From the NCBI GenBank assembly GCA_947166305.1, contig CAMVDV010000006.1, positions 32,664 to 96,663 on the forward strand: a stretch of DNA of 64,000 nt, given 5' to 3'. This document shows positions 24,388 to 35,300 of this stretch, in pieces (within the stretch, counting starts at the first letter, position 1; the number at the start of each line of letters is the position of its first letter). The position numbers and the translations under genes were made by a program. The notes under the pieces are model-generated. The model was not told the origin of the DNA. It worked only from the letters and a program-made list of their open reading frames with translations, and searched no databases. This DNA is from an uncultured Prevotellaceae bacterium (GTDB lineage Bacteria; Bacteroidota; Bacteroidia; Bacteroidales; Bacteroidaceae).

Positions 24388-25320
24388 TCATGATTTCCAT
24401 CGCCAGGTCTTTCTGACGATGACGTTTATCGCGTGGCTGATGGTACGCAAGTGGAAGTTTTTGCCCAACACTATCAGCAGGACGGCTGAGAGGATGAGCA
24501 CAATGCCAATGACAAGACGCAGGGTGAGCGATTCGTCAAAGACCATCACACCGATGGCTACCGCGGTCAATGGCTCCAAGGCTCCCATGATGGCTGTAGG
24601 TGTGGCGCCCACTTCATGAACGGCAACGGTCATCAATACAAGCGAAAGCACCGTTGGCACCAGGCCAAGCCAGCAGGCAAAGAACCATGCACGGGGCGAC
24701 GGCGGCAACATGAGATGCAGGTCGGGCGAGGTGAACGAATAGGCCAGCAACGAGAACATACATATCAGTAGGACATAGAACGTGAGCTTCAGCGATGACA
24801 TGCGGATGCTCGACTGATTGACCACTACGATATAGACGGCGTAAGTCAGCGACGACACCATGACCAGAAGGACACCTGTCGCGCTGAGCGTTACGCCTGC
24901 ATCGCCTCTGTAGAGCAAGCCTATGCCCGCTAAGGCAAGGATGATGGCCGTAACCGCCCGAGCAGTGACCTTCTCCCTGAAGCATGTAGCCATGATGACA
25001 GCCACCATCACGGGATAGACAAACAGGATGGTGGAGGCAATGCCGGCATCCATGAACCGGAAGCTCTGATAGTATGTAATGCTCGATGCTGCAAAGAGCA
25101 CTCCGAGCGAGCCGTGCGTCTTCAGTTCTCTGCCGCTGATTCGGAAGGATTTGCGCTCCACAATCAACATCACAGCCAGCATCAGCACTGCCATGGAGAA
25201 ACGATAGAAGAGTACGGACGACGTATTCACGCCCTCCTCGTAGAGCGGCAAGGCTCCGAACGGGTTGGTGCCATAACAGACTGCTGCCAGTATGCCGCAG
25301 ACAATTCCTTTATGCTTCAT
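24388..25320 (-). CDS. EamA/DMT superfamily transporter
   Basis: 310 aa from ATG 25320 (MKHKGIVCGILAAVCYGTNP), since the longer reading runs into the upstream gene. Ten hydrophobic segments in two EamA halves are visible: FMDAGIASTILFVYPVMVAVIM ATCFREKVTAR in the first and VHEVGATPTAIMGALEPLTA VAIGVMVFDESLTLR in the second, the usual repeat ends. Substrate is unknown. It is 13 bp downstream of the flavodoxin-like gene, so the two are likely co-transcribed. Confidence 0.87.
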   Translation of the reverse strand: MKHKGIVCGILAAVCYGTNPFGALPLYEEGVNTSSVLFYRFSMAVLMLAVMLIVERKSFRISGRELKTHGSLGVLFAASSITYYQSFRFMDAGIASTILFVYPVMVAVIMATCFREKVTARAVTAIILALAGIGLLYRGDAGVTLSATGVLLVMVSSLTYAVYIVVVNQSSIRMSSLKLTFYVLLICMFSLLAYSFTSPDLHLMLPPSPRAWFFACWLGLVPTVLSLVLMTVAVHEVGATPTAIMGALEPLTAVAIGVMVFDESLTLRLVIGIVLILSAVLLIVLGKNFHLRTISHAINVIVRKTWRWKS

Positions 25321-25333
25321 TCGCTGCGGGTGG

Positions 25334-25870
25334 TCAGATGCTTTGGCCAATCTCGTAGGCTTCCTGAAGTTTTGGATTGCCTTCAATCTCACGGGCATCG
25401 TTCACGCCACCGCAGAAGAGCGTTCCTGCCAGCCGACTCTTGGGATAACAGTCAATCCAGCCCGTCAGTCCTGTCTCGGCACGTTTCGGTGTCTCGGCTT
25501 CATCTTCGGCAGCAGTGGTCAGCAGATAGACGTCACGGAACTGGTAATCCTGTTCGTACATCGCGTTCATGCGGTCGATGAGCGTCTTCATCTGGCCGCT
25601 CATTTCATAATAGTAGATAGGCGTTGCCCAGCAGATGACATCAGCCTTCAGCACCTTCTGCATGATGTCGTTCACGTCGTCCTTGATGGCGCAACGTCCA
25701 AGTTTTTGGCAAGCCAGGCATCCCTTGCAGAACTGTATGTCTTTGCCGACAAGCGAAATCTTCTCCACATCGTTTCCGGCAGCCTTGGCGCCTTCTGCAA
25801 ATTTCTCAGCAAGCATGTCGCTGTTTGAGCCATGTCGCAGGCTCGTTGATATTACAATGACCTTTTTCAT
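25334..25870 (-). CDS. Flavodoxin-like NAD(P)H-dependent FMN reductase
   Basis: 178 aa. MKKVIVISTSLRHGSNSDML is the FMN-phosphate loop; WATPIYYYEMSGQMKTLIDR contacts the flavin; GTLFCGGVNDA is the third strand region. FCKGCLACQKLGRCAIKDD carries a CxxCxxC-plus-Cys pattern as in iron-sulfur flavoproteins, though the spacing is the one commonly seen in plain WrbA-like reductases too. Cytoplasmic, likely reduces quinones, flavins or nitro compounds. Operon with the downstream transporter. Confidence 0.88.
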   Translation of the reverse strand: MKKVIVISTSLRHGSNSDMLAEKFAEGAKAAGNDVEKISLVGKDIQFCKGCLACQKLGRCAIKDDVNDIMQKVLKADVICWATPIYYYEMSGQMKTLIDRMNAMYEQDYQFRDVYLLTTAAEDEAETPKRAETGLTGWIDCYPKSRLAGTLFCGGVNDAREIEGNPKLQEAYEIGQSI

Positions 25871-26120
25871 GTTTTTATGTTTATTTATTGTTCGCTAAAT
25901 TGGATGTATATAAGTCTATGTCAGTCTTCAGACTCGCGATGGTGCAATTGCCGTCATCTTGCCGAGTCTCGACATCAGAACGATGTTCTCTAATTTTATC
26001 GAGGTGAGTGCCAATGCATTCTTCTGAGAAGGCGAGACAAACAAAGCGGATGGAGTCTAAATGCTGTTCATCAAAACTATCCTTCCCGTTGATTGGGACG
26101 ATAGTAGAGGTGAGTGGAGG

Positions 26121-26825
26121 TCAGAGGTTTGTGCGCTTCACGTCGAAGAGATAGGACACCTTGGCAATGATGGTGCTGTTGGCGCTGCGGGAGAAGGGGT
26201 CCTTCTTCGTGCTGCCGAAGATGTCGCTCAGTCCGTAGTAGTAGCGCCCTTCGAGGATGAAGTGATGCCCCGTCTTGGTGCTCACGTCCATGCCCAGTCC
26301 GCCTGTGATGCCGTATTCAAACTTCTTCTGCACGCTGAGGTCGTGCTGCGAGAGTCCGCCCACAAGCGCTTGAGGCACGTTGTAGCGCGCACCATCTCTC
26401 GTCGACTCGCCGATGCAGAAGGCTATCTGTGGTCCTATGACAAGGAAACCTTTCACTCCACCTCTCTCACGACCGAAGCCAAGGTTGGCAAGAAGAGGCA
26501 TCTGCATGTAGTGGATGGTGCGGCGATAGGCAGGGCCTGTGGCTTCTGCCTGGGGGACTTCCGTCCATCCTCCCTGCGCATAGTTCAGTTCGCCCTGAAA
26601 AGCACAAATCAGGTTGAAGTATTTCTCACAAGTGTAGCGCGCGGTGAGACCGACGACGGGACCAATCTTGAACTTCTGCCGAATGGATGGCTTGAACGAC
26701 ATACGATTCATTGCGATGCCTGCGTTCACGCCCACGGCAAAGTCGGTGCGCGGCTGCCCCACCTGCGCAAGAAGGGAAGACATGCAGAAAATGAGATATG
26801 CAGAAAATAAGAGGATGCGTTTCAT
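26121..26825 (-). CDS. Outer membrane beta-barrel protein (PorT-like)
   Basis: 234 aa with signal peptide MKRILLFSAYLIFCMSSLLAQ. DFAVGVNAGIAMNRMSFKPS, QKFKIGPVVGLTARYTCEKY, HYMQMPLLANLGFGRERGGV, FLVIGPQIAFCIGE and a C-terminal barrel strand NSTIIAKVSYLFDVKRTNL are typical of the porin-like OMP_b-brl_2/PorT family. Only 36 bp of A/T-rich repeat separate it from the LysM protein upstream, so the two probably form one operon. A type IX secretion role, as for PorT, is possible but not shown. Confidence 0.83.
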   Translation of the reverse strand: MKRILLFSAYLIFCMSSLLAQVGQPRTDFAVGVNAGIAMNRMSFKPSIRQKFKIGPVVGLTARYTCEKYFNLICAFQGELNYAQGGWTEVPQAEATGPAYRRTIHYMQMPLLANLGFGRERGGVKGFLVIGPQIAFCIGESTRDGARYNVPQALVGGLSQHDLSVQKKFEYGITGGLGMDVSTKTGHHFILEGRYYYGLSDIFGSTKKDPFSRSANSTIIAKVSYLFDVKRTNL

Positions 26826-26861
26826 CTTTTCACTTTTTCACCTTTACACATTTTCACCTTT

Positions 26862-28223
26862 TCATCTGATGAGTTCAATCTTGCTGTCGGTGGTGAAGTG
26901 TACGAACTGCACGAACTGATTGGTGAATCCTGGGGCTGCACTGCGTTCGAAGCGATAGACGCTCTGCAGGGGGTCCTGCCGCAGGCTCACCTGCATCTGC
27001 TCGAAGGTATCGCCCAGGCTGCCAATGCCGGCAAGGAAGTAAGTGGCAAGGTCGTAGCCCCAAGCGGCATATCGCGGCACGTTCTGCACGATGGGCGTAT
27101 TGAAGCCGGAAAGATAGTCGTCCTCGAAGGCTTTGATGCGGTCGTCCAACACATTATAATAATAAGGGCTCACGATATAAGTGTCGCACGCAAATAAGTC
27201 GTCGATGAGGCGTTCCGTTTCTTCCTGCCATCCTGCATAGCCAAGGAGAGAGAAGCGATACTTGGGATGCTTTCCGCCAAAGTCCTTGAGGCGCGACATC
27301 AGCACGGTGAGCGACGGGATGCTGCTGTCATCGACGACCACAACATTGTCCTTGAACTGATTGAATGCCGCTTCGTAGGCAAAGTCGTCGCCCTCAATCT
27401 TCAGTTCCCTGAAGGGAAGATTCAACTCAGAAAGCTTGCGAGTGAGCACGTCGGTGAGGATTCGGCCACGGTTGTCTGCAGAAGAACTGCGCACCACCAC
27501 GAAGTTTCGATCTCTGAAATAGCTGACAAGTTTGGTGGCCGCCACGTCGAAGAGGACAGCATTGGGGGCTGCAACGTTGTAAAGTAGGGGATAGTCGATG
27601 GACGTCTGTCCACTCCAAAAGGGGAGTACGAGGCGCACCCGTGCTTCCCGACAAGCCTCAACCACAGGCTGAACTTGCAACGCAGAAGCCGGACCGAAGA
27701 CGATGTCCAAGCCCTTCAGCCCCGGAAGCAACGGCTCAACCTGTGCTGCCGTGCTGCCACTGTCCCAAGCATAAATGTCGAGGTTGATGCCGGAACGCCG
27801 GATGTTGTCGGCTGCCATGAGCAGTCCACGGTAGAATTCCACCATCTTCTTGTCGGTAAACGGAAGCAGTACGCCCACCTTCAAGTGCGAAACGGCAGTA
27901 CGGATAAGGGATGTGCCATCGGAACTTACATTAATGGAAGACTCGTTTCCGCCGTTTGTTTGAGCATCGGGAAGGGTGGGGGAGTCAAGAGGTGCCTTTT
28001 GCGGCACTATCAGCAGCATCCCTTTCTTCAGCTTCTTCTTGTTCCTGATGTCAGGATTGGCAGTGCGCAGTTCCTCCACGGTTATGCCGCGACTGGTCGC
28101 AACGCTCTCCCAGGTGTCGCCTTTCGCCACGACATACATCTCATCGAGCGCAGAGAGGACATCCTGCCCGATAAGGAAAAACGGGCAAAGAACCGCCGCT
28201 ATAAGTATTAAAAAACGTTTCAT
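26862..28223 (-). CDS. LysM domain protein with periplasmic-binding-like domain
   Basis: 453 aa from ATG 28223. Signal MKRFLILIAAVLCPFFLIGQ; a LysM domain (YVVAKGDTWESVATSRGITV EELRTANPDIRNKKKLKKGM) at about residues 29-72; a low-complexity linker; then a type I periplasmic-binding-like fold beginning LKVGVLLPFTDKKMVEFYRG (about 120-440), as in branched amino acid receptors and LppC/LpoA-like cell wall factors. It may bind peptidoglycan or regulate its synthesis; ligand unknown. The downstream OM barrel gene is 36 bp away. Confidence 0.87.
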   Translation of the reverse strand: MKRFLILIAAVLCPFFLIGQDVLSALDEMYVVAKGDTWESVATSRGITVEELRTANPDIRNKKKLKKGMLLIVPQKAPLDSPTLPDAQTNGGNESSINVSSDGTSLIRTAVSHLKVGVLLPFTDKKMVEFYRGLLMAADNIRRSGINLDIYAWDSGSTAAQVEPLLPGLKGLDIVFGPASALQVQPVVEACREARVRLVLPFWSGQTSIDYPLLYNVAAPNAVLFDVAATKLVSYFRDRNFVVVRSSSADNRGRILTDVLTRKLSELNLPFRELKIEGDDFAYEAAFNQFKDNVVVVDDSSIPSLTVLMSRLKDFGGKHPKYRFSLLGYAGWQEETERLIDDLFACDTYIVSPYYYNVLDDRIKAFEDDYLSGFNTPIVQNVPRYAAWGYDLATYFLAGIGSLGDTFEQMQVSLRQDPLQSVYRFERSAAPGFTNQFVQFVHFTTDSKIELIR

Positions 28224-28229
28224 AATGCG

Positions 28230-28237
28230 CAAAGGTA
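28230..28237 (-). promoter_or_regulatory. -7 box of the LysM gene, near the start codon
   Basis: Minus-strand TACCTTTG ends six bases before ATG 28223, implying a leaderless or nearly leaderless transcript like that of the ZIP gene. Confidence 0.55.
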
Positions 28238-28334
28238 CGAAAAAAGTTGAAAAGGATAAAAGGTTAAAAGGTTAAAAAAGGGGAAAAGTAGAAAAATAAT
28301 ATCTCCGAGGGCTTCATTATTGACTTTTATTTTG

Positions 28335-28342
28335 TACTTTTG
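28335..28342 (+). promoter_or_regulatory. -7 box of the CHU_C protein gene
   Basis: TACTTTTG, 18 bp before the ATG at 28361; supports that start over the ATG at 28340. Confidence 0.55.
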
Positions 28343-28360
28343 CAGCAAAATATAAGTAAG

Positions 28361-29104
28361 ATGAAGCGTTTTTTGATGTTATTTGCCACTCTTTTGCCTC
28401 TCATGGCATGGGCACAGATTCCTGAGGTCAATCCCCTCTGCACCTACTTCCTCTTGAACGATAAGGGCGAGGAAGAAACAGGGGATGCCAACGGACAGAC
28501 CTTGAATATGCCCTTCCGCATCGTGCTTACAGCCAATCCAACGATTCCCGACGGCTTCAGCAGTCAGGTTTGGTACGAATGGACCATGTGGAAGACCGAT
28601 GAGCCTGAGAACATCATCCTCCGCAGAAACGAGGAAACGGTGGAATACGAAATCGTTGAGAGCGGAAGCTATACGGTAAGATTGCGCGCCATCTTTTATG
28701 GAGAAGAAGGCGTGGAGGACTATGAGTTCCCGAGCGAAGGAGAGGACGGCAAGTACATCAGCTTCACGCTGAGCAACAGCCAGCTGGAGTTCCCCAACGG
28801 CATCTCTCCTAATGACGACGACCGCAACGACGTGCTCAAGCCCAAAGACGGCTACAAGGGCATTGTCTCCTTTCATGCCGTCGTCTTCAACCGTTGGGGA
28901 CAGAAAATATATTCGTGGGACGACGTCCGAGGCGGCTGGAACGGCAAGTCGGGAGGCAAGCGCGTGAAGGACGGTGTCTACTTCCTCCACGTCACAGCCA
29001 AAGGAAGCGACGGCGTCAACTACAACATCAAGAAAGCAATCAACGTCATCTCCGGATACAACAATGGCGAGAACGAAGGCGGAACAGGCGAGACAGGCGA
29101 GTGA
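28361..29104 (+). CDS. Secreted protein with gliding motility-type C-terminal (T9SS type B) domain
   Basis: 247 aa. Signal [19 protein letters not shown]; an N-terminal beta-sandwich-like region; then the CHU_C/type B sorting domain: [74 protein letters not shown]. Such domains direct proteins through the type IX secretion system in Bacteroidetes. An acidic Gly/Glu tail follows. It overlaps the start of uvrA by 41 bp, so the two are linked at transcript level. Confidence 0.87.
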   Translation: MKRFLMLFATLLPLMAWAQIPEVNPLCTYFLLNDKGEEETGDANGQTLNMPFRIVLTANPTIPDGFSSQVWYEWTMWKTDEPENIILRRNEETVEYEIVESGSYTVRLRAIFYGEEGVEDYEFPSEGEDGKYISFTLSNSQLEFPNGISPNDDDRNDVLKPKDGYKGIVSFHAVVFNRWGQKIYSWDDVRGGWNGKSGGKRVKDGVYFLHVTAKGSDGVNYNIKKAINVISGYNNGENEGGTGETGE

Positions 29105-31886
29105 GGGAAAGATAATCGTGGAAGGTGCCCGCGTACACAACCTCAAGAACATCGACGTAGAGATTCCAAGAAACAGCCTTACCGTCATCACCGGATTGAG
29201 CGGGAGCGGCAAGTCATCCCTCGCCTTCGACACCATCTATGCAGAAGGTCAGCGACGCTACATCGAGACGTTCAGCGCCTACGCCCGCAACTTCCTCGGA
29301 GGAATGGAGCGGCCTGACGTGGATAAGATAACAGGTCTCAGCCCAGTCATCAGCATTGAGCAGAAAACCACGAACAAGAATCCGCGAAGCACCGTCGGCA
29401 CCACCACCGAGATTTACGATTTCCTGCGACTTCTCTATGCCCGTGCTGCAGAAGCCTATTCCTACGTCAGCGGAGAAAAGATGGTGCGCTACACCGAAGA
29501 ACAGATTCTCGGCCTTTTGCTCAGCGAATACCTTGGCAAACGCATCATCCTTCTTTCACCACTCGTCAAGAATCGCAAGGGACACTACAAGGAGCTCTTC
29601 GAAACCATCCGGCGCAAAGGCTATCTCTATGCCCGCATCGACGGCGAGATGCAGGAACTTGTGCCCGAGATGAAGCTCGACCGCTACCGCAACCACAGCA
29701 TCGAGGTGGTCATCGACCGCCTTCGCGTCCAGGACAAGGACGACAAACGTCTCGTCTTGAGCGTGCAGACAGCCATGAAGCAAGGAGATGGCGAGATGCT
29801 TGTCTGCGACATGGATACAGGCGAGGTGCGCCATTACAGCAAACACCTGATGTGTCCCACGAGTGGCATCTCGTATCGTGACCCTGCACCCCACGATTTT
29901 TCCTTCAACAGTCCAGCAGGAGCCTGCCCACGCTGCAAAGGCTTGGGCTTCGTGCACATCATTGATAAAGCCAAAGTCATCCCCGATCCATCCCTATCGC
30001 TCCGCAACGGCGGCTTTGCACCTCTGGGAAAAGCAAGGCAGGCCATGATATTCTGGCAAGTGGAGGCTGTGCTTGAGAATTATGGCTGTACGGCTGACAC
30101 GCCGCTCGCCGAAGTTCCCGAAGAAGCCATCGACGAGATTCTGGAAGGAAGCGCTGAGCGACTGCGCATTCCGGCAGAGAAGACAAAGACCACGAACGAC
30201 GTTTATACAGAATTCGGAGGGCTGGTGAAATACATAGAGCAGATGAAAGATGCCGACGTGGGCGCGGCTGCACAGAAGTGGGCTGAGCAGTTCAGCGGCA
30301 TCTGCGAGTGCCCCGAGTGCCATGGGCAGAGGCTTCGGAAGGAGTCGCTCCATTTTCTGCTCGACGGCAAAAACATTGCCGAGGTATCGGCCTTCGACCT
30401 CGCCGAGCTCAGCGAATGGCTCGACAGTCTGGCTGCACGCCTCAGCAAGCGACAACGCACCATTGCTGCAGAGATAATGAAGGAGATAAAGACAAGGCTC
30501 AAGTTCCTGCTCGACGTAGGCCTTGACTATCTTTCCCTATCCCGTCCCACCGTGAGTCTTTCGGGAGGCGAAAGCCAGCGCATACGCCTTGCCACTCAGA
30601 TTGGAAGCCAGCTCGTGGGCGTTCTTTATATTCTCGACGAGCCGAGTATCGGCCTTCATCGTCGGGACAACATCAAGCTCATCCATTCCCTTCAGGCACT
30701 CCGCGATGCCGGCAACACGGTGCTCGTGGTTGAACACGACCGCGACATGATGGAGAATGCCGACTACATTGTCGACATCGGCCCCTTGGCCGGAAGGCGA
30801 GGAGGGCAGGTTGTCTTCCAGGGAACGTACAAGCAGATGCTCGAGACCGACACGCTCACGGCGAGGTATCTGAAGAGTGACCCCCCAACCCCCTTTAGGG
30901 GAAGTCTTTCGCGGCAGGAACTCCCCCTAAAAGGGGATGGGGGGTCCCTCACTCTCTCGGGCTGTACGGGTCACAACCTGCGTGATGTCCGGCTGGAGAT
31001 TCCTTTGGGAAAGCTCATCTGCGTGACGGGTGTGAGCGGAAGCGGCAAGAGTTCCCTCATCGGACAGACGCTCTATCCGCTCCTCAGCAAGCACTTCTAC
31101 CGCTCGCTTGCCGACCCTCTTCCCTATAAATCCATTGAGGGACTGGAGAACATCGACAAGGTCATCAACGTGGACCAAAGTCCTCTCGGACGCACGCCGC
31201 GCTCCAATCCTGCCACCTACACGGGTGTCTTCTCCGACATCCGTTCGCTCTTCGTGTCGCTCCCCGAGGCGCGCATCCGAGGCTACAAGCCCGGTCGCTT
31301 CTCATTCAATGTGAAAGGCGGCAGATGCGAGGCGTGTGGAGGCAACGGATACCGCACCATCGAGATGAACTTCCTGCCCGACGTGTTCGTGCCCTGCGAG
31401 GCGTGTCGCGGCAAACGCTACAACCGCGAGACGCTCGAAGTGCGATTCCGGGGAAAAAGCATCGCCGATGTGCTCGACATGACCATTAACCAAGCCGTGG
31501 AGTTCTTTGAGAACCAGCCGACTATACTTGGCAAGATAAAGGTGTTGCAAGACGTCGGGCTGGGCTACATCAAGCTTGGTCAGCCCAGCAGCACGCTTTC
31601 GGGAGGCGAAAGCCAGCGCGTGAAGCTCGCCACCGAACTTGCTCGCCGCGACACGGGGCGCACGCTCTACATCCTCGACGAACCCACCACGGGCCTCCAC
31701 TTCGAGGACATCCGCGTGCTGCTCGGCGTGCTTCGCAAGCTCGTAGACAAGGGTAACACCATCATCGTCATTGAGCACAACGAGGATGTCATCAGGGCTG
31801 CCGACTGGACGATAGAGATGGGGCCAGGCGGGGGACGCAATGGCGGACAGATTGTCTATCAGGGGGACGGATCAGGGAAAAGGTGA
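29064..31886 (+). CDS. uvrA: Excinuclease ABC subunit A
   Basis: 940 aa; ATG 29064 gives [20 protein letters not shown] and is the last suitable start before conserved sequence. Damage recognition ATPase of nucleotide excision repair. Features in order: Walker [31 protein letters not shown], zinc module Cys pairs ([19 protein letters not shown]), signature [16 protein letters not shown], second Walker [14 protein letters not shown], zinc module [19 protein letters not shown], signature [18 protein letters not shown] and Walker [17 protein letters not shown]. Residues about 606-628 (30879-30946) are an in-frame palindromic repeat not expected in UvrA. The stop codon lies in an A-rich dispersed repeat. 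Confidence 0.96.
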   Translation: MARTKAEQARQASEGKIIVEGARVHNLKNIDVEIPRNSLTVITGLSGSGKSSLAFDTIYAEGQRRYIETFSAYARNFLGGMERPDVDKITGLSPVISIEQKTTNKNPRSTVGTTTEIYDFLRLLYARAAEAYSYVSGEKMVRYTEEQILGLLLSEYLGKRIILLSPLVKNRKGHYKELFETIRRKGYLYARIDGEMQELVPEMKLDRYRNHSIEVVIDRLRVQDKDDKRLVLSVQTAMKQGDGEMLVCDMDTGEVRHYSKHLMCPTSGISYRDPAPHDFSFNSPAGACPRCKGLGFVHIIDKAKVIPDPSLSLRNGGFAPLGKARQAMIFWQVEAVLENYGCTADTPLAEVPEEAIDEILEGSAERLRIPAEKTKTTNDVYTEFGGLVKYIEQMKDADVGAAAQKWAEQFSGICECPECHGQRLRKESLHFLLDGKNIAEVSAFDLAELSEWLDSLAARLSKRQRTIAAEIMKEIKTRLKFLLDVGLDYLSLSRPTVSLSGGESQRIRLATQIGSQLVGVLYILDEPSIGLHRRDNIKLIHSLQALRDAGNTVLVVEHDRDMMENADYIVDIGPLAGRRGGQVVFQGTYKQMLETDTLTARYLKSDPPTPFRGSLSRQELPLKGDGGSLTLSGCTGHNLRDVRLEIPLGKLICVTGVSGSGKSSLIGQTLYPLLSKHFYRSLADPLPYKSIEGLENIDKVINVDQSPLGRTPRSNPATYTGVFSDIRSLFVSLPEARIRGYKPGRFSFNVKGGRCEACGGNGYRTIEMNFLPDVFVPCEACRGKRYNRETLEVRFRGKSIADVLDMTINQAVEFFENQPTILGKIKVLQDVGLGYIKLGQPSSTLSGGESQRVKLATELARRDTGRTLYILDEPTTGLHFEDIRVLLGVLRKLVDKGNTIIVIEHNEDVIRAADWTIEMGPGGGRNGGQIVYQGDGSGKR
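30879..30946. repeat. Palindromic repeat inserted in frame in uvrA
   Basis: GACCCCCCAACCCC at the left and its partner GGATGGGGGGTC at the right enclose about 68 bp; the peptide is [20 protein letters not shown]. Close relatives lie in mutS2 and the S9 peptidase. Confidence 0.85.
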
Positions 31887-32040
31887 AAAGGTGAAAAGTT
31901 GAAAGGGTGAAAAGTTGAGAAAGGTAAAAAGGTGAAAGGGTGAAAGGATGAAAAGTTGAAACTCCCCCAAGCCTTCAGACCCCCGTGGGCATCGGCTGTC
32001 TCGATACCCCAAAGCCTCGGCTTCAATATCTCCTGCCCTT

Positions 32041-32161
32041 GCGATGATAATCCCCTGCTGCTGCGATGATAATCCCCTGCTGTTGCGATGATAATCCCCT
32101 GCTGTTGCGATGACAATCCCCTGCTGTTGCGATGACACCCCCCTGCTGCTGCGATTTCTGA
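32041..32161. repeat. 22-bp periodic array, locus 7 (longest and most regular)
   Basis: GCGATGATAAT at 32041, 32063 and 32085, GCGATGACAAT at 32107, GCGATGACACC at 32129 and a partial at 32151, alternating with CCCCTGCTGYT. The other parts of the gap 31887-32318 are A/T-rich dispersed repeats (31880-31960, 32218-32262) and the C10 protease promoter. Confidence 0.92.
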
Positions 32162-32267
32162 CCCGGCTCCCCTCTTGCATTATTCACATAGAAGGGAGTA
32201 GAGCACGATTGCTTTTGCTTTTTAACTTTTTAACTTTTCAACTCTTCAACTTTTCAATTTTTTTCCG

Positions 32268-32275
32268 TATCTTTG
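32268..32275 (+). promoter_or_regulatory. -7 box of the C10 protease gene
   Basis: TATCTTTG, 43 bp before ATG 32319, downstream of an A/T-rich repeat. Confidence 0.65.
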
Positions 32276-32318
32276 CGCCTTGTAAACCACAAAAACAACC
32301 TTTAAACATTCTTATACC

Positions 32319-35300
32319 ATGCTTATGAGAAAGACAATTATGCTGTGCTCTGCACTGCTATTCTGTGTGCAATCCGTCATGTCCGAGCCTGTAAGCCGCG
32401 AAGCAGCGAGTGCTGCGGCGCGGGCGTTCCTTGCAGCCAAGGGCGTGACCATGCCGTCCGTGCGACCCGCATACAAGGCTCCGCGACGTGCCAATGCCGA
32501 CGAGACCTCGGCCTACTACGTGTTCAATGCCGGAGGAGACAACGGCTTTGTCGTCGTCTCGGGCGACACTCGCGCCGAAGAGATTCTCGGATACGTGGAT
32601 CACGGCACGTTCTGCGCCGACAGCATCCCCGAGAACATGCGCGCCTTCCTGCAGACCTATGCCGACGAGATAGCGGAACTCGACGAGCAGGGCGTGACGG
32701 ACGAAGACGTTCGCCGTGCCCCGCGCCGCGTGAACTACGCCCGTCACACCGTCAGCCCCATCCTCACCTGCCATTGGGGACAAGGCCTTCCCTACAGCCT
32801 CACCGTCCCCTACCACTATGAGCCTGATGGAAGATACCTACCCTCCAACACCGGTTGTCCCTCCACGGCGATGGCTCAGATACTCTATCACTATAAGTAT
32901 CCGAAACAAGTGGTGCGCGACATCCCTGCCCACACCTGCACCTATCGCCTCAACAGCGGCGAGGTGAAGTCGGTGGTGCAGCCGGCTATTCCTGCCGGAA
33001 CGCCCATCGACTGGGACCACATGCTCGACTCTTACGACGGAACGGAAGACAGTATCTACCAGTATGCCGTGGCCGACCTCGTGAACATGTGCGGCCTCAT
33101 GATAGGCACCTCCTACAGTTCGCTTTCCGGCGGCGCGTCTGCCATCTATCACGGTGCTGTCCAAACCTATCTGGGCTACGACGATTGCGTGCTCTGGAAA
33201 GACCGTCGCAACTATGACTACGAGGACTGGCTCAATCTCCTCTGGGGCGAACTTGCCGAAGGCTATCCCATCCTCATCCAAGGCCTCTCCTCCGGCGGCG
33301 GACACTCCTTCATCGTCGACGGATTCGACGGCGACTGCCTCTTCCACATCAACTGGGGATGGGGCGGCACAAGCGACGGATGGTTCAGAATGTCGTCGCT
33401 CAGTTCGCCGGGAAAAGATGCCTGCATATCGGCAAAGGGCTACACGCGCAACCAAGCCGTGCTCATCAACCTCCGTCTGCCCGACGACGTGCAGGCACCT
33501 CCCTACAGGATGATGTCCATCTCCGACATCAGATGCATAAAGAACTCCGTCTCGGCCATCTACAAGAACGAGACGGGAAGCCTCAACTCCTTCTCCGTTG
33601 CCCTCACCACCTACGACGAGGAGACCGGCAAGTTCACTCCCTTCACCACCCAGCAGACCGTCGGGAACCTGGCCGACCAAGCAAGCAGGAGGCTAACCTT
33701 CAGGATGGCAAACACATTCCCCGAAGGCATCTACGAACTGCACCCTGCCGCTCGGCTCCTGACAAGCGACGAATGGGTTCCATGCCTCAGCTTCAGGCAG
33801 GAACACATCCGTGCCACGGTGGATGCAAACGGCACGATGACGCTGGAACGCTCGCCGCGTGCCTTCGAATTGCATGTGGATGAAGTCAGCTTCCCCGGTA
33901 CACTTCAGAAAGGCAAGGAACAGCCCGTCTATCTCACACTCAGCAATACGGGCGACGAATTCTACCGCGAACTGTTCCTCTATGCGGGGCAGAACGGTGA
34001 GAAGAACTTCCAGAACAGCCGGATGTACGTACAAGTCCCGAAGAACGGCACGAACACCGTCTGCTTCTACTTCACGCCTGACAACACCGGCACCTACGAC
34101 GTCTGGATAAGCTCATGGCAAGGCGAGACGGACTACGCTCATGCCACCGTAGAAATCACCAGTGCCGGCGTCCACGACGACCTCGCCGTCTCTGCCATCA
34201 ACATACGCAACAAGACGAACGGCGTTATCTATGGCAACAGACTCGACGGCATCATCACCGTCCGGAACAAGATGGACAGGGACTTCCACGGCAACATCAG
34301 CCTGCAAATCTGGATCAATGATGCCAACAACCCGAGCATCTATTGGTCGTCCGTCTCGCGCATCATCAAGATGGACATCGCGGCTGGAAAGAGCGCCAAC
34401 GGCACTTTCAACTTCAACAACCTCAACACCGACCGCACCTACTGCATCGTTGTGGGCTACGCCGACCAGGATGGCACCCTCGAAAACGGAGGCAAGTGGT
34501 CGCAAGTCTTCAGGACAACCCCCGGCATCCTCACTTGGAAAGCCAACGGAGCCATTGCCACATCGCCGGATAAGGACTTCTTCAACACTCCCAACGACAG
34601 GGCCGGAGTCTATCTCAACGGCACAGACGTGAAGCGACTGACGACAGGTAGCACGAACCCCAACACCATTTATTCCTTCGCAGGAAACGTCGGCTTGCCA
34701 GACATCTCTACATCCCTGCCGCATGTCAACATCGTCAGAGCTTGCAAGGCCGACTCCATCATCCTCCACACCGGCTATCCCTATTATGCAGACTCCACCA
34801 TTACGACCGGCTACGCTGCCCTCCACCACACCTTCTCCTCGCGCATCGCCACGAGCGGCTGGGATGCCATCACATTGCCCTTCGCCCCTGATTCCATCAT
34901 CATCGACTCCGTGGCCTACAAGCTTGGCGAAGAGAGTGCTCCCTTTGCAGTCTATCAGCTCACGATGATTGGCTCGGACGGCAAGCCCGTCTTCGAGCCT
35001 GCAAAAAGGCTGAGAGGACAGGTGCCCTACATCATTTGTGCCGAAAAGGAACTGGCAGGCAAGACCATCACATTCGTAGCCCACAACACGAAGATATACG
35101 GACAGAACGACATCGAAGCCATCGTCTCGGCAGGAGCCTACAAGATGCGTTCGAGCACATTCCAGAAGGCCATGAAGTCTGTTTACACGCTCAATGCCGA
35201 CGGCACAGCCTTCGTCCTCTCCGAGACAAGCAAGACCGTCAGTGCGCTGACGCCTTACTTCGAGACCACCCTCACTGCCGAAGAACGTCCCGGACGCATC

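Noticed and set aside
32041..32161. Coding tandem repeat protein
   Set aside because: The minus-strand reading through it is only an effect of a period not divisible by three without stops; no start signal and no conserved protein.
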